From Streptomyces nitrosporeus (GTDB taxonomy: Bacteria; Actinomycetota; Actinomycetes; Streptomycetales; Streptomycetaceae): DNA of 64,000 nucleotides. The notes under the pieces are model-generated. The model made no database searches, was not told the DNA's origin, and was given only the letters and a program-made list of their open reading frames with translations. The translations under genes were made by a program, and so were the position numbers. The stretch covers positions 6,424,001-6,488,000 of the forward strand of contig NZ_CP023702.1 of NCBI RefSeq assembly GCF_008704555.1. Direction: 5' to 3'. Below, in pieces: positions 1 to 7,937 of the stretch. Every line of letters begins with the position of its first letter. Within the stretch, counting starts at the first letter, position 1.

Positions 1-681
1 CCCACCGGCACCAGCCTGGCCCCCGCGCGCCGCGAACAGGTCGTACGCGCCGCCCGCGCCGCCGGAGCCTTCGTCGTCGAGGACGACTTCGCGCGCCAGC
101 TCGTCCACCACGACGCCGGACCGCTCCCCGACCCCCTGGCCGCCCACGACCCGGACGGCGTCGTCGTCCACGTCCGCTCCCTCACCAAGGTCACCTCGCC
201 CAGCTTCCGGATCGGCGCGCTCGCCGCCCGCGGACCGGTTCTGGAACGGCTCCGCGCCATCCAGGTCGTCGACAGCCTCTTCGTACCGCGTCCGCTCCAG
301 GAGGCCGCGCTGGAGCTCGTCGGCTCCCCGTCCTGGGAGCGGCACCTGCACACCGTCTCCGCCGAACTGGGCGGCCGCCGCACCGCGATGCTCGCGGCTC
401 TGCGCGCCCGGCTGCCCGAACTCGCCCTGCCGCACGTCCCGTCGGGCGGCGGGAGCCTCTGGCTCCGGCTCCCCGGCCCGGCGGCCGACGAGGCGGCCCT
501 GGTGTCCGCGGCGCTGCGCGCCGGGGTGGCGGTCGCACCCGGCCGCCCCTACCACTGCGCCGAACCCCCGGCGGGTCACATCAGACTGAGTTTCGCCGCC
601 GTGCCGGGGCCGGCCGAGATCGCCGAAGGGGTGCGCCGGCTGCGGATGGCCGTCGACGAGCTGCGGAACAGGGGAGGATAG
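1..681 (+). CDS. MocR/PdxR-type PLP-dependent aminotransferase-like regulator, C-terminal part
   Basis: The frame is open from base 1, so the 5' end, presumably carrying a GntR-type winged helix, lies outside the window. The 226 visible residues are the second half of a fold-type I aminotransferase domain. They begin with PTGTSLAP, then VVEDDF, and SLTKVTSPSFRIG, in which Lys63 of the fragment (bases 187-189) is the expected PLP-binding lysine. The end, with GHIRLSF and a closing amphipathic helix, fits the family. MocR proteins are PLP-sensing transcription regulators. The target cannot be read here because the DNA-binding part and the upstream neighbour are missing. Confidence 0.85.
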   Translation, partial: PTGTSLAPARREQVVRAARAAGAFVVEDDFARQLVHHDAGPLPDPLAAHDPDGVVVHVRSLTKVTSPSFRIGALAARGPVLERLRAIQVVDSLFVPRPLQEAALELVGSPSWERHLHTVSAELGGRRTAMLAALRARLPELALPHVPSGGGSLWLRLPGPAADEAALVSAALRAGVAVAPGRPYHCAEPPAGHIRLSFAAVPGPAEIAEGVRRLRMAVDELRNRGG

Positions 682-687
682 CCTCCC
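672..687 (+). other. Short hairpin over the MocR stop codon and a GGAGG motif
   Basis: GGGAGG and CCTCCC are perfect 6-bp arms around the loop ATAG, which contains the TAG stop of the preceding gene. The GGAGG in the left arm is the only Shine-Dalgarno-like motif before the GNAT start at 692, but it sits about 14 bases away and would be buried in the stem. The GNAT may therefore depend on ribosomes arriving from upstream. Confidence 0.4.
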
Positions 688-691
688 GGGC

Positions 692-1129
692 ATGAGCGAC
701 CTCGAACTCACCGAACAGCGTTACGAGATCTCCGCCGACCCCTCCCGTCTCGATGTGCCCCTGGTGCACCGCTGGCTGTCCACCGACGCCTACTGGGCGC
801 TGGGGCGCACCCGTGGGCAGCAGGACCGCGCCATAGCGGGTTCCCTCAACTTCGGCGCGTACGACGTGGCATCCGGAGAGCAGACCGCCTACGCGCGCGT
901 CGTGACCGACCACGCCACCTTCGCGTGGATCTGCGACGTCTACGTGGCCCCGGAGGCGCGCGGAGCCGGCCTCGGCACCCGGCTCGTGGCCGCCGTCCGC
1001 GACCGGCTGGCCCCGCTGGGCGTGCGCAGGTTCATGCTGGCGACCAAGGACGCCCACGGGGTGTACGCCCGGCTGGGCTTCGAGCCGCTCGCGGAGCCGG
1101 ACATGTGGATGGCCCTCCAGGTGAACTGA
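692..1129 (+). CDS. GNAT family N-acetyltransferase
   Basis: The 145-residue product is a single GNAT domain, the usual length. The acetyl-CoA pyrophosphate-binding loop is seen as RGAGLGTR (residues 90-97) after the beta-4 strand ICDVYV, and the C-terminal GVYARLGFEPL matches the typical closing motif. It starts 10 bases after the MocR-type gene stop, so the two are probably cotranscribed. The acceptor substrate is unknown. The N-terminal LVHRWLSTDAYWALGRTR resembles a subgroup often annotated as uncharacterised acetyltransferases. Confidence 0.85.
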   Translation: MSDLELTEQRYEISADPSRLDVPLVHRWLSTDAYWALGRTRGQQDRAIAGSLNFGAYDVASGEQTAYARVVTDHATFAWICDVYVAPEARGAGLGTRLVAAVRDRLAPLGVRRFMLATKDAHGVYARLGFEPLAEPDMWMALQVN

Positions 1130-1131
1130 CC

Positions 1132-1215
1132 GGGGCACGGGCCGGGACACGGGCTGGGACCGGGACCGGGACACGGGCGGGGGCACGGGCCGGGGTGCGG
1201 GCCGGGCGGGTGTCC
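1132..1215. repeat. Degenerate G-rich tandem repeats
   Basis: The spacer after the GNAT gene consists of irregular copies of GGGACACGGGC and GGGACCGGGACC. They are purine-strand biased and have no coding pattern. Such runs could form G-rich structures but may be simple replication slippage. Confidence 0.5.
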
Positions 1216-1324
1216 GGACCGCTCGCCGGGCCCGGCGAGCGCCGGCTCCGCCGGGCCCGGCCCGGCCGCGTGCGCCGGTCGGCCCTCTTGACCGGCGGGT
1301 CGCGGCCCCCCCACGATCGCCGCC

Positions 1325-1885
1325 ATGAGTGTTCGGGTCTCCCTCGTCGCCGCGGCACGCAGCTCCGCCGTGCTCGCCGAGCGCTTCGGCGACGAACTGC
1401 CGCTGGACCACATGGGCTGGCGCGAGATCCAGTACGCCGCGCACGCCCTGGTGCCCCTGGGCGCCGCCGAGCTGCGCTACTGCTCGCCGACCCCGCGCAG
1501 CCGGGCCACCGGCGACGCCCTGGGCTACGCCCCGCTCGTCCAGCTCGCGCTGCGCGACTGCGACATGGGCCGCTGGCGGGGCCTGACCCTGGCGGAGGTG
1601 GCGGCCCGGGAGCCGGGCGCCGTGGACGTCTGGCTGGCCGACCCGCGCTCGGCCCCGCACGGCGGCGAGCCCCTGCTGGCCTTCATCTCCCGCGTAGGGG
1701 GATGGCTCGACACCCGGCCGGTCCACGACGGCTGGATCGTGGCGGTCGCCGAACCCGCCGTCATCCGCGCGGCCCTCGTCTACGCCCTGGGAGCCCCGCC
1801 CGGGTCGTACTGGAACGTCGACGTCCACCCGCTCTCGGTCACCACGCTCACCGGACTGCCGGGCCGCTGGCACCTGAGCCTCTGA
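1325..1885 (+). CDS. Histidine-phosphatase-fold protein lacking the catalytic histidines
   Basis: The 186-residue product follows the layout of the histidine phosphatase (phosphoglycerate mutase-like) family. The opening beta strand VRVSLVAAARSS, SPTPRSRATGDALG, CDMGRWRGLTLAEV and a final strand-helix WIVAVAEPAVIRAAL fall in the expected order and spacing. The RHG signature is replaced by AAA and the second catalytic His region (normally SHG) reads AEP, so phosphohydrolase activity is not expected. It may be a ligand-binding or structural pseudoenzyme. The start ATG follows a GC-rich spacer without a clear Shine-Dalgarno sequence. Confidence 0.7.
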   Translation: MSVRVSLVAAARSSAVLAERFGDELPLDHMGWREIQYAAHALVPLGAAELRYCSPTPRSRATGDALGYAPLVQLALRDCDMGRWRGLTLAEVAAREPGAVDVWLADPRSAPHGGEPLLAFISRVGGWLDTRPVHDGWIVAVAEPAVIRAALVYALGAPPGSYWNVDVHPLSVTTLTGLPGRWHLSL

Positions 1886-1966
1886 GTGTTCCCGGACCGA
1901 GGGGTCCGGACGGGAGGGGCGCCGCGAGGCCGGCGGCCCCGCGGGTCCCGGACGCGGGGCGGCGGC

Positions 1967-2932
1967 CTACGGGCGCTGCCTCACCCGCTCGACGATCCCC
2001 CAGTCCACCACGTGCGACAGCTGGACGTACTTCTCCTTCCCGGAGGCCGAGGTCCGCTCGTCGCGGAAGCCCAGGAACTCGTACGACGCCGGGTCGAAGA
2101 TCAGGTACTTGCCTTCGTAGGGCCGGCGCCCGGTATGGGCGATCCCCACCCCGGCCCGCCCGGCGGAGTCCCTCACTCCCCGGATCGTCTTGACGCCGGG
2201 CACGAGGGCCAGTGCCTCGTACGCCGCGGGGCGCAGTCCCCGGGGCAGCACCGGGTTCTTCAGGAGCTCGCCGAGCAGCCAGTAGGCCTCGTACCGGTCG
2301 GGCTCGTCGAGATCGCCGACCGGCCGGTCCTCGACGCGGGAGCCGAAGGAGAGGATGACCGGGACGAGCTTCTCCGGGTCCCGGGGCAGCTTCTCCAGCT
2401 CGCTCCACTTCCGGGGCGGCCACACCCGGCCGCCCTCCCCCGAGGGCTCCTCCCACATCTCGCGGCCCAGTTCCATGCTCAAGGAGGGCTTGGAGGCGTC
2501 CACCGAGTCCCACATCTCGTCGGTGTAGGTCCTGACCTCGCCGGTCCTCTGCTCCGTCTCCCTGATGACCCGCTTCGAGTAGACGAACTGGTCGTCACGC
2601 GGCACCACCGGCTCCTTCTCCCGCTCGCGCTCCCACGCCGCCGCCCCGTTCAGCACCGTCGCGGCGGCGTGCTCCACCCGTGGGGCGCTCACGCCCGGTG
2701 CGCCGCCCCCGCCGGAGCCGGACGTGCCGATCAGCGCCGCCGTCCCCGTGACCGCCGTGGCGACCACCGCGGCCGCCGCGAGGCGCAGTGCACGGCGGCG
2801 GCCGGGGCGGGTGCGCCGGCCCGCGTGGGCCATCGCGTCGAGCAGCTGGTGCCGGGCCCGGCTCCGGGCCGGACCGGTGAGCGGGGTCGCGTCCGCGTCC
2901 CACTCCCTCAGGAGTTCGAGTTCGTCATTCAT
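1967..2932 (-). CDS. CU044_5270-type membrane protein paired with an ECF sigma factor (putative anti-sigma)
   Basis: The 321-residue product has a short cytoplasmic N-terminus (MNDELELLREWDAD, residues 1-45), one membrane segment (about 50-70) and a large, probably extracytoplasmic domain with no catalytic motif I recognise. This matches the CU044_5270 family found next to ECF sigma genes in actinomycetes. Its ATG overlaps the stop of the upstream sigma gene by 8 bases, indicating translational coupling. By position it is likely the membrane-bound modulator of that sigma factor. That role is inferred; no zinc-binding ZAS motif is visible. Confidence 0.75.
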   Translation of the reverse strand: MNDELELLREWDADATPLTGPARSRARHQLLDAMAHAGRRTRPGRRRALRLAAAAVVATAVTGTAALIGTSGSGGGGAPGVSAPRVEHAAATVLNGAAAWEREREKEPVVPRDDQFVYSKRVIRETEQRTGEVRTYTDEMWDSVDASKPSLSMELGREMWEEPSGEGGRVWPPRKWSELEKLPRDPEKLVPVILSFGSRVEDRPVGDLDEPDRYEAYWLLGELLKNPVLPRGLRPAAYEALALVPGVKTIRGVRDSAGRAGVGIAHTGRRPYEGKYLIFDPASYEFLGFRDERTSASGKEKYVQLSHVVDWGIVERVRQRP

Positions 2933-3557
2933 GGCCGGATGCCTCTCGCAGTGCCGTCGGGTTGGATCCGCCCAATGCTTCGCGCAGCTTGCCGCGAGCC
3001 CGGTGCAGCCGTGATCTGACCGTGCCCACGGGGATACCGAGGGCCTGGGCCGTCTCCTCGTAGCTGAGGTCCCCCCAGGCCACCAGCAGGAGCACGTCCC
3101 GGTGCCGAGCGGGCAGCGCGGCCAGCGCCCCCGCCAGCTCGCGGCGTACGGCCCGCGCCACCACCCGGTCCGCGGCCCGGTCGGCCAGCGGCTCGTCGTG
3201 GTCGGCGGGGGCCGGGACCCGGGCCATGGCCCTGAACCGGCGGGCCTCGGCCCGCCGGTGCCGGCCGGCCAGGTTGGTCGCTATGCCGAACAGCCAGGGC
3301 CGGGCACCGGCGCCCGCGCCGCGGGCCGGGTCGTAGCGATGCCGCTGCTGGAACGCGGTGGTGAAGGTCTCCGCCACGAGGTCGTCGGCGGCCTCCCCGC
3401 CGAGGCGGCGGGCCGCGTAGCGGTGCACGGCGTCGGCGTGCCGGTCGAAGAGCGCGGCGAACGCCTCGGGCTCGTCCCGGGACCGCGCGATCACTGAGGC
3501 GTCGCTCTCGGCACCGGCACGCGCGGTGCCGACGCCGACGCCTGGTCCGACGGTCAT
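2925..3557 (-). CDS. ECF-type RNA polymerase sigma factor
   Basis: The 210-residue product has sigma region 2 at about residues 28-100 (EAFAALFDRHADAVHRYAARRLG, ending LFGIATNLAGRHRR) and region 4 at about 145-195 (RHRDVLLLVAWGDLSYEETAQALG, then GTVRSRLHRARGKLRE as recognition helix). No region 3 or long C-terminal extension is present. GAGAGGAG lies just upstream of the ATG. It overlaps the CU044_5270-type gene, forming a sigma/anti-sigma-like operon. The stimulus it answers cannot be inferred from sequence. Confidence 0.9.
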   Translation of the reverse strand: MTVGPGVGVGTARAGAESDASVIARSRDEPEAFAALFDRHADAVHRYAARRLGGEAADDLVAETFTTAFQQRHRYDPARGAGAGARPWLFGIATNLAGRHRRAEARRFRAMARVPAPADHDEPLADRAADRVVARAVRRELAGALAALPARHRDVLLLVAWGDLSYEETAQALGIPVGTVRSRLHRARGKLREALGGSNPTALREASGHE

Positions 3558-4091
3558 CGGGGCTCCTCTCGTCCAAGGGACGATGCTCGAATACCTGGGC
3601 TTTCACCTGTCCTTCGCCCCTCGCGCCGAAGCGGTTCCCCGCACCCCCCCCCGGCGGCACCGCGGTCCGCGCCCGTATCCGCATGCCGTCCGCCCGCCCG
3701 CGGCCTGCTCGTGACCGGCCCCGCCGGCATCGGCATGCCCTGCGGACGGGCCGGAGCGCGCCGGACCCTGACGGCTCCTTGCCGGACTCGACGGCCACGG
3801 CCCCGGCGCCGCGCAGGCCGGCGCCCGCGGCACGGCCCGCGGTTCCCCCGTCACCGGCGCCGGCCGGCCGGGCGACCGGCCCGTCCCCCCGGGTGCCGAC
3901 GTGACGCGTGGTGCGCGGTGTCTTCCCGCCGGTCCGACCAGTCGGTATGGTGCCAGTCCCCTGAGCCGGACGGCGCGGGCGGCGGCACACCGGACGGCGT
4001 TGACCGGTGGGACACCGGACCGCCGGACCGGCGCCACACCGGACCGCCGGGACACCGGGCCGCCCGGCGAGCCCCGGCAGAGGAGAAGACC
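3558..4091. other. 534-bp intergenic region between divergent genes
   Basis: It holds the upstream region of the sigma gene (minus strand) and of the esterase gene (plus strand). Open frames run through it, but their translations are Arg/Pro-rich nonsense without codon bias or homology I can recognise. The only structure seen is the repeat cluster at 3987-4067. No convincing promoter hexamers were found. Confidence 0.6.
3987..4067. repeat. Irregular direct repeats of ACACCGGACCGCCGG
   Basis: Two exact 15-base copies (4012-4026, 4036-4050) are flanked by two diverged ones (3987 and 4052). They lie just upstream of the esterase ribosome-binding site. Spacing is irregular (about 25, 24 and 16 bases), so I do not call them an array of operators. 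Confidence 0.5.
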
Positions 4092-5303
4092 GTGCCGCAG
4101 ACCCAGGACCCGCAGACACGAGCCCCGCGGCCCCAGGGAGGCCCGCGGATCCACGGCACCTGCGACGAGCGGTTCACCGCGGTCCGCGAGGCGTTCGAGG
4201 CGAACTTCACCGAGCGCGACGAACTGGGCGCGGCCGTCACCGTCCTCCTCGACGGCGTCCCCGTGGCCGACCTCTGGGGCGGCTGGGCCGACGGCGCCCG
4301 CACCCGCCCGTGGGAACGCGACACCGTGGTCAACGTCTGGTCCACGACGAAGGGCCCGACCGCGCTCTGCGCCCACATCCTGGCCGACCGGGGCCTGCTG
4401 GACCTGGACGCCCCCGTCGCCGCGTACTGGCCCGAATTCGCCGCCGCGGGCAAGGAGTCCGTACGCGTACGGCATCTGCTCTCGCACCGTTCCGGCGTCG
4501 CGGGACTCCGCGAGCCGCACACCCTGGACGAGCTGTACGACTGGGAGCTGACCTGTGCCCGGCTCGCCGCCACCGAACCCTGGTGGGAGCCCGGCACCCG
4601 CTCCGGCTACCACGCGATCTCCTACGGATTCCTTGTCGGCGAGGTCGTCCGCCGGATCACCGGGCTGCTCCCGGGGGAGTTCCTGCGCGAGGAGGTCACC
4701 GGGCCGCTCGGCATCGACTTCACCGTGGGCCTCCCCGAGGAGGAGGCCCACCGGGCCGCCGAACTCGTCCAGCCCAAGCACGTCGTCAGGGAACAGGCCG
4801 CCCTCTTCGCGACGATGGAACCCGTCGCCATCGCCTCCCTGCTCAACCCCGGCACGGGCACGGCCGCGGCCAACACCCCCGGATGGCGAGCCGCCGAGAT
4901 CCCCGCGGCCAACGGCCACGGCACCGCACGGGCGGTCGCCGCCCTCTACGGCGTCATCGCCGGACGCGGCAGCCTGGACGGTCGGCGGATCCTGTCCGAA
5001 ACGGCCGCCGAACGCATCCGCGAGGGCCAGGGCAGCTGCCGAGACCTCGTACTCGGTGCCGGATTCCGCCACGAGACCGAACTGGGCCTCGGCCTCTGGC
5101 TGAGCGGCCCCAACGCCTCCTACGGACCCAACCCGCGCGCGGTCGGCCATGACGGGGCCGGCGGCTCCTCCGGCCTCGCCGATCCCGAGGCCGGGCTCGC
5201 CCTCGGCTACGTCATGAACCGCATGGGCCCGCACATCGCCGACGACCCCCGCAAGACGGCCCTGGTCGAAGCGGCCTACGCCTCCCTGGCCGCAGCCCGC
5301 TGA
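4092..5303 (+). CDS. Serine hydrolase, class C beta-lactamase/EstB-like carboxylesterase family
   Basis: The GTG start follows AGGAGAAG. The frame is open 381 bases further upstream, but that part reads as nonsense. The 403-residue product has the Ser-x-x-Lys motif STTK at 84-87, a Tyr motif in SGYHAISYG (Tyr173) where class C enzymes carry YxN, and a late HDGAGGSSG segment in place of KTG. No signal peptide is visible, so it is likely cytoplasmic, as is common for EstB-like esterases. Hydrolysis of ester or amide substrates is expected from the family; the natural substrate is unknown. Confidence 0.85.
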   Translation: MPQTQDPQTRAPRPQGGPRIHGTCDERFTAVREAFEANFTERDELGAAVTVLLDGVPVADLWGGWADGARTRPWERDTVVNVWSTTKGPTALCAHILADRGLLDLDAPVAAYWPEFAAAGKESVRVRHLLSHRSGVAGLREPHTLDELYDWELTCARLAATEPWWEPGTRSGYHAISYGFLVGEVVRRITGLLPGEFLREEVTGPLGIDFTVGLPEEEAHRAAELVQPKHVVREQAALFATMEPVAIASLLNPGTGTAAANTPGWRAAEIPAANGHGTARAVAALYGVIAGRGSLDGRRILSETAAERIREGQGSCRDLVLGAGFRHETELGLGLWLSGPNASYGPNPRAVGHDGAGGSSGLADPEAGLALGYVMNRMGPHIADDPRKTALVEAAYASLAAAR

Positions 5304-5308
5304 GAACC

Positions 5309-5340
5309 CCGGGCGGGAGGGGCCGCCCCCTCCCGCCCGG
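5309..5340 (+). terminator. Intrinsic terminator-like hairpin after the serine hydrolase
   Basis: CCGGGCGGGAGGGG and CCCCTCCCGCCCGG form a perfect 14-bp stem with a 4-base loop, starting 6 bases after the TGA. There is no T-run, which is normal for Streptomyces terminators. Confidence 0.75.
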
Positions 5341-5450
5341 ACACGGCCTGACCCGCCGGCGGCACCGGCCCCGTCCCGTACGCGTACACCGCCGCCTGCG
5401 TCCGGTCGCGCGGGACCGGTCCGACCAGGATCCGGAGATCCTCGGCCGGC

Positions 5451-5511
5451 CCGCCGCCCGCCGCCCGCCGCCCGTCACCCGCCGCCCGTCACCCGCCGCC
5501 CGCCGCCGTCC
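5451..5511. repeat. 14-bp tandem repeat in a convergent intergenic region
   Basis: The unit CCCGCCGCCCGTCA occurs at 5464-5477 and 5478-5491 and continues as a diverged third copy. The whole tract is a C-rich low-complexity run. Confidence 0.6.
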
Positions 5512-5586
5512 CGTGCGTGCGGCGAGCTCCCCCGTCCCCGTCATGACGGCCGGCCCAGGCTCTCCCCGGGGCTCCCGGGCCCGCCC

Positions 5587-6747
5587 TCAGACGCGGTGCG
5601 GCGCCGAGGGCCGGGCAGGGGAGCCGGCCCGTACGACCGCCGAACGGCCGGCGCCGGACCGCTCGTACGCCCCGAAGGCCGCCCGGCACACCAGCAGCAC
5701 CGCCGCGAACACCGGCAGCCAGGCCGGCCGGGCGAGCACCCAGCCGGAGCCGTCGGGCACGGTGTGCAGACCGGGCACCGGGCCTGCCAGGAACAGGACG
5801 GCACAGGTGGCCGTGATCATCGCCGTCTGGTGCCACAGGAATATCGTCATCGCCGACAGGTTCGTCAGCGCCACCGCCGTCCAGACGGCCGGCCGCGCCA
5901 GCAGCCGCCGCAGCGGACCGAGCAGCAGCAGAGCACCCCCGCACTGGGCCAGCCCGAAGGCCACCGCGGCGAGCGAGGGCGGGTCCAGGTTGGACAGTTC
6001 ACCGCCCGGCACCCCGACCATGGAGGCGGGGTAACCCGCGAACAGCACCAGCCCCGCCGCGGCCGCCGCGCCGCCGGCCAGCAGCGCCCACCCGGTACGG
6101 CGGTCACGCAGCCCGCCCCGCGCCCAGGCGGCCCCCAGGCAGTACGGCACCAGCCAGCCCGCGGCCACGTTGATCCACCCGGTCCACGCCGGACCGTCCA
6201 GCCCCAGCCGGAACACGTCGACGTGCAGCACCACCGCCAGCGGCCACAGCGGATGCAGCCGCGCCACCAGCGGGGTCGCCGCCGTCAGCACCGCGAAGAC
6301 CAGCAGGAACCACAGCGGCGACCACACCAGCTTGCCCAGCGTCCGGACCGTGCCCTCGTCCACCCCGGAGGCCAGCATCACCCCGGCCGCCACCGCCCAC
6401 ACGGCCAGGACCACCACGACCGGGCGGAACAGCCGGGCCGTCCGGGTCCGCAGCCAGCGCCCGTACGACTCGCCCCGCGCCCGCGCCGAGGCGTACCCCC
6501 GGGCCCCCACCAGCCCGCCCACCAGGAAGAACACCGCGAGCGTCTGGAACACCCAGGAGACCGGGGTGAGAGCGGGCATGTACCGCAGCGGGCTCGCCCC
6601 GCGCAGGGTGCCGCTGTCCGCGACCAGCGCCGTCACCAGCCAGTGGCCGCACACCACGCCCAGGATGGCGAAGGCGCGCAGCGCGTCGACCGCCCGGTCG
6701 CGGTCCTTCGGGGTCGCCGCCTCGACACGCCGGACCAGGTCACGCAC
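5587..6747 (-). CDS. Acyltransferase family 3 integral membrane protein
   Basis: The 386-residue product has about ten hydrophobic segments. It opens with the family's typical RDRAVDALRAFAILGVVCGHWL, in which the His lies in the first membrane helix, and FQTLAVFFLVGGLVGARGY follows. These proteins transfer acyl groups from cytoplasmic acyl-CoA to surface sugars, lipids or antibiotics across the membrane. The GTG start overlaps the stop of the upstream alpha/beta hydrolase gene by 8 bases, so the pair is translationally coupled. The partner substrate is unknown. I rejected the longer upstream frame because it runs antiparallel through the hydrolase gene. Confidence 0.85.
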   Translation of the reverse strand: MRDLVRRVEAATPKDRDRAVDALRAFAILGVVCGHWLVTALVADSGTLRGASPLRYMPALTPVSWVFQTLAVFFLVGGLVGARGYASARARGESYGRWLRTRTARLFRPVVVVLAVWAVAAGVMLASGVDEGTVRTLGKLVWSPLWFLLVFAVLTAATPLVARLHPLWPLAVVLHVDVFRLGLDGPAWTGWINVAAGWLVPYCLGAAWARGGLRDRRTGWALLAGGAAAAAGLVLFAGYPASMVGVPGGELSNLDPPSLAAVAFGLAQCGGALLLLGPLRRLLARPAVWTAVALTNLSAMTIFLWHQTAMITATCAVLFLAGPVPGLHTVPDGSGWVLARPAWLPVFAAVLLVCRAAFGAYERSGAGRSAVVRAGSPARPSAPHRV

Positions 6748-7699
6748 GCCCGTCCTCCGTCCCGGCGACGATCCGGGCGATGGCCCGCAGCGGGACCGAA
6801 CCCGGTGCCAGATAGTCGCTGTGGCCGCCGTCCCCCGCGTCGAAGACCTCCGCACCGAACTCCGCCGACACGGGATCGGTCCCGAACCCGACCGTGGCGA
6901 ACGGCAGTTCCAGCGCCAGATGCGGGACGTGCGCGATCCAGTCGCCACTGCTCCGGCCCGCGTGGACGGCCGCGGTGGTGCGCAGCTCCGCCGCGCCGGC
7001 CACCCCGGTGCCCGGACTGCCGTACAGCACGATGTCCGCCACGTCGAGCCCGCGCGCGCCATGGGCGCACACCACCGAACCGTAGGAGTGGCAGAGCAGC
7101 GAGACGCGCGCCCCGGGCTCCGCCGCGGCGCTCAGCTCCCGTACGAAGGAGGCCAGCCGCGGGGCCGCTTCCCGTGCCCGCCCGGGGGTCGCCGCGGCCG
7201 GGCTCACGGTGGCGGGGGTGCGGTACCCCAGCCACGCGACGACGGCGGATCCGCCGCCCAGCTCGGCGGCGAGCGCCTCCGCGCCACGCCGCAGCCGCCC
7301 GTAGTGGTCGAGGTCGACCCCGGCACCCGGCACCAGTACGGCGATGCGCCGGGCCCCGGCCAGTTCGCCGAAGACCTCCGCCGTCCGGCCGCCGTCGCGC
7401 CCGTCGAAGGCCAGGAAGCGGCGCTCCGGCGCGGCCATGGCCCGCAGGCCCTCCGCCCTGCGCCGGTCGCCGTGCCCGGCCGCGGCCCGCTGCGCGGCCA
7501 GCACGTCCTCACGGACGGCGGCGTACCGCGCGCCCAGCGCGGCGGGCGTCGTGGCGCTCAGCGGGGCACGGGCGGCGGGCGCGGGCGCCGGCACCGCCGA
7601 GGGGCGCGCGGCCCCCGACACCGGCAGCGCCACGGACGCGGTGACGAGCACGGCGAGCAGGGCGCGGCGCAGACGACGGGTGCGTGGGCGGGACGCCAT
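6740..7699 (-). CDS. Exported alpha/beta hydrolase (DUF1023-like)
   Basis: The 319-residue product starts with a signal peptide (RRLRRALLAVLVTASVALPVSG, about residues 9-29, shown in part), followed by an Ala/Pro linker. The hydrolase core has an oxyanion region IAVLVPGAGVDLDHY, the nucleophile elbow CHSYGS with Ser205, and a late acidic/His segment DAGDGGHSDYL. This matches the DUF1023 alpha/beta hydrolases of actinomycetes. Coupling to the membrane acyltransferase suggests that both act on the same surface or secreted molecule, which is inference. Confidence 0.85.
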   Translation of the reverse strand: MASRPRTRRLRRALLAVLVTASVALPVSGAARPSAVPAPAPAARAPLSATTPAALGARYAAVREDVLAAQRAAAGHGDRRRAEGLRAMAAPERRFLAFDGRDGGRTAEVFGELAGARRIAVLVPGAGVDLDHYGRLRRGAEALAAELGGGSAVVAWLGYRTPATVSPAAATPGRAREAAPRLASFVRELSAAAEPGARVSLLCHSYGSVVCAHGARGLDVADIVLYGSPGTGVAGAAELRTTAAVHAGRSSGDWIAHVPHLALELPFATVGFGTDPVSAEFGAEVFDAGDGGHSDYLAPGSVPLRAIARIVAGTEDGRA

Positions 7700-7711
7700 G
7701 GAAGGTCCTTC

Positions 7712-7740
7712 CGTACCGGGCGGGTGGTGAATCCGGTACG
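7712..7740 (-). promoter_or_regulatory. Dyad in the leader of the exported hydrolase operon
   Basis: CGTACCGG and CCGGTACG form perfect 8-bp arms 13 bases apart, immediately upstream of the AAGGACC ribosome-binding site of the hydrolase gene. It could be an operator or a 5' UTR hairpin. Confidence 0.4.
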
Positions 7741-7937
7741 AAAGCTATGGAGCGGGTCCCCTCGTCGGCGTCCCGCCGGAGAGTGGACCCTGGGCGTAGC
7801 TCCGGAGTATGACGGGTAGGGGGTGCGGCCGGGGCCGCCCGGGGGAGGCGTGGTGCGGCCCGGACCGCCCGCGAGACGTGGTGCGGCCCGGCCTGCCGGC
7901 TGGACGCCGCGGCGCCGCCCGCGGCCGGCGGCCCGCT

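Noticed and set aside
3711..4091. N-terminal extension of the serine hydrolase
   Set aside because: The 127 extra codons are Arg/Pro-rich and lack family similarity; the GTG at 4092 has a good ribosome-binding site and the usual family start.
5596..7644. A 682-codon plus-strand frame across the acyltransferase and hydrolase genes
   Set aside because: It is Arg/Pro/Gln-rich without domains; the minus-strand genes have clear membrane helices, a signal peptide and catalytic motifs.
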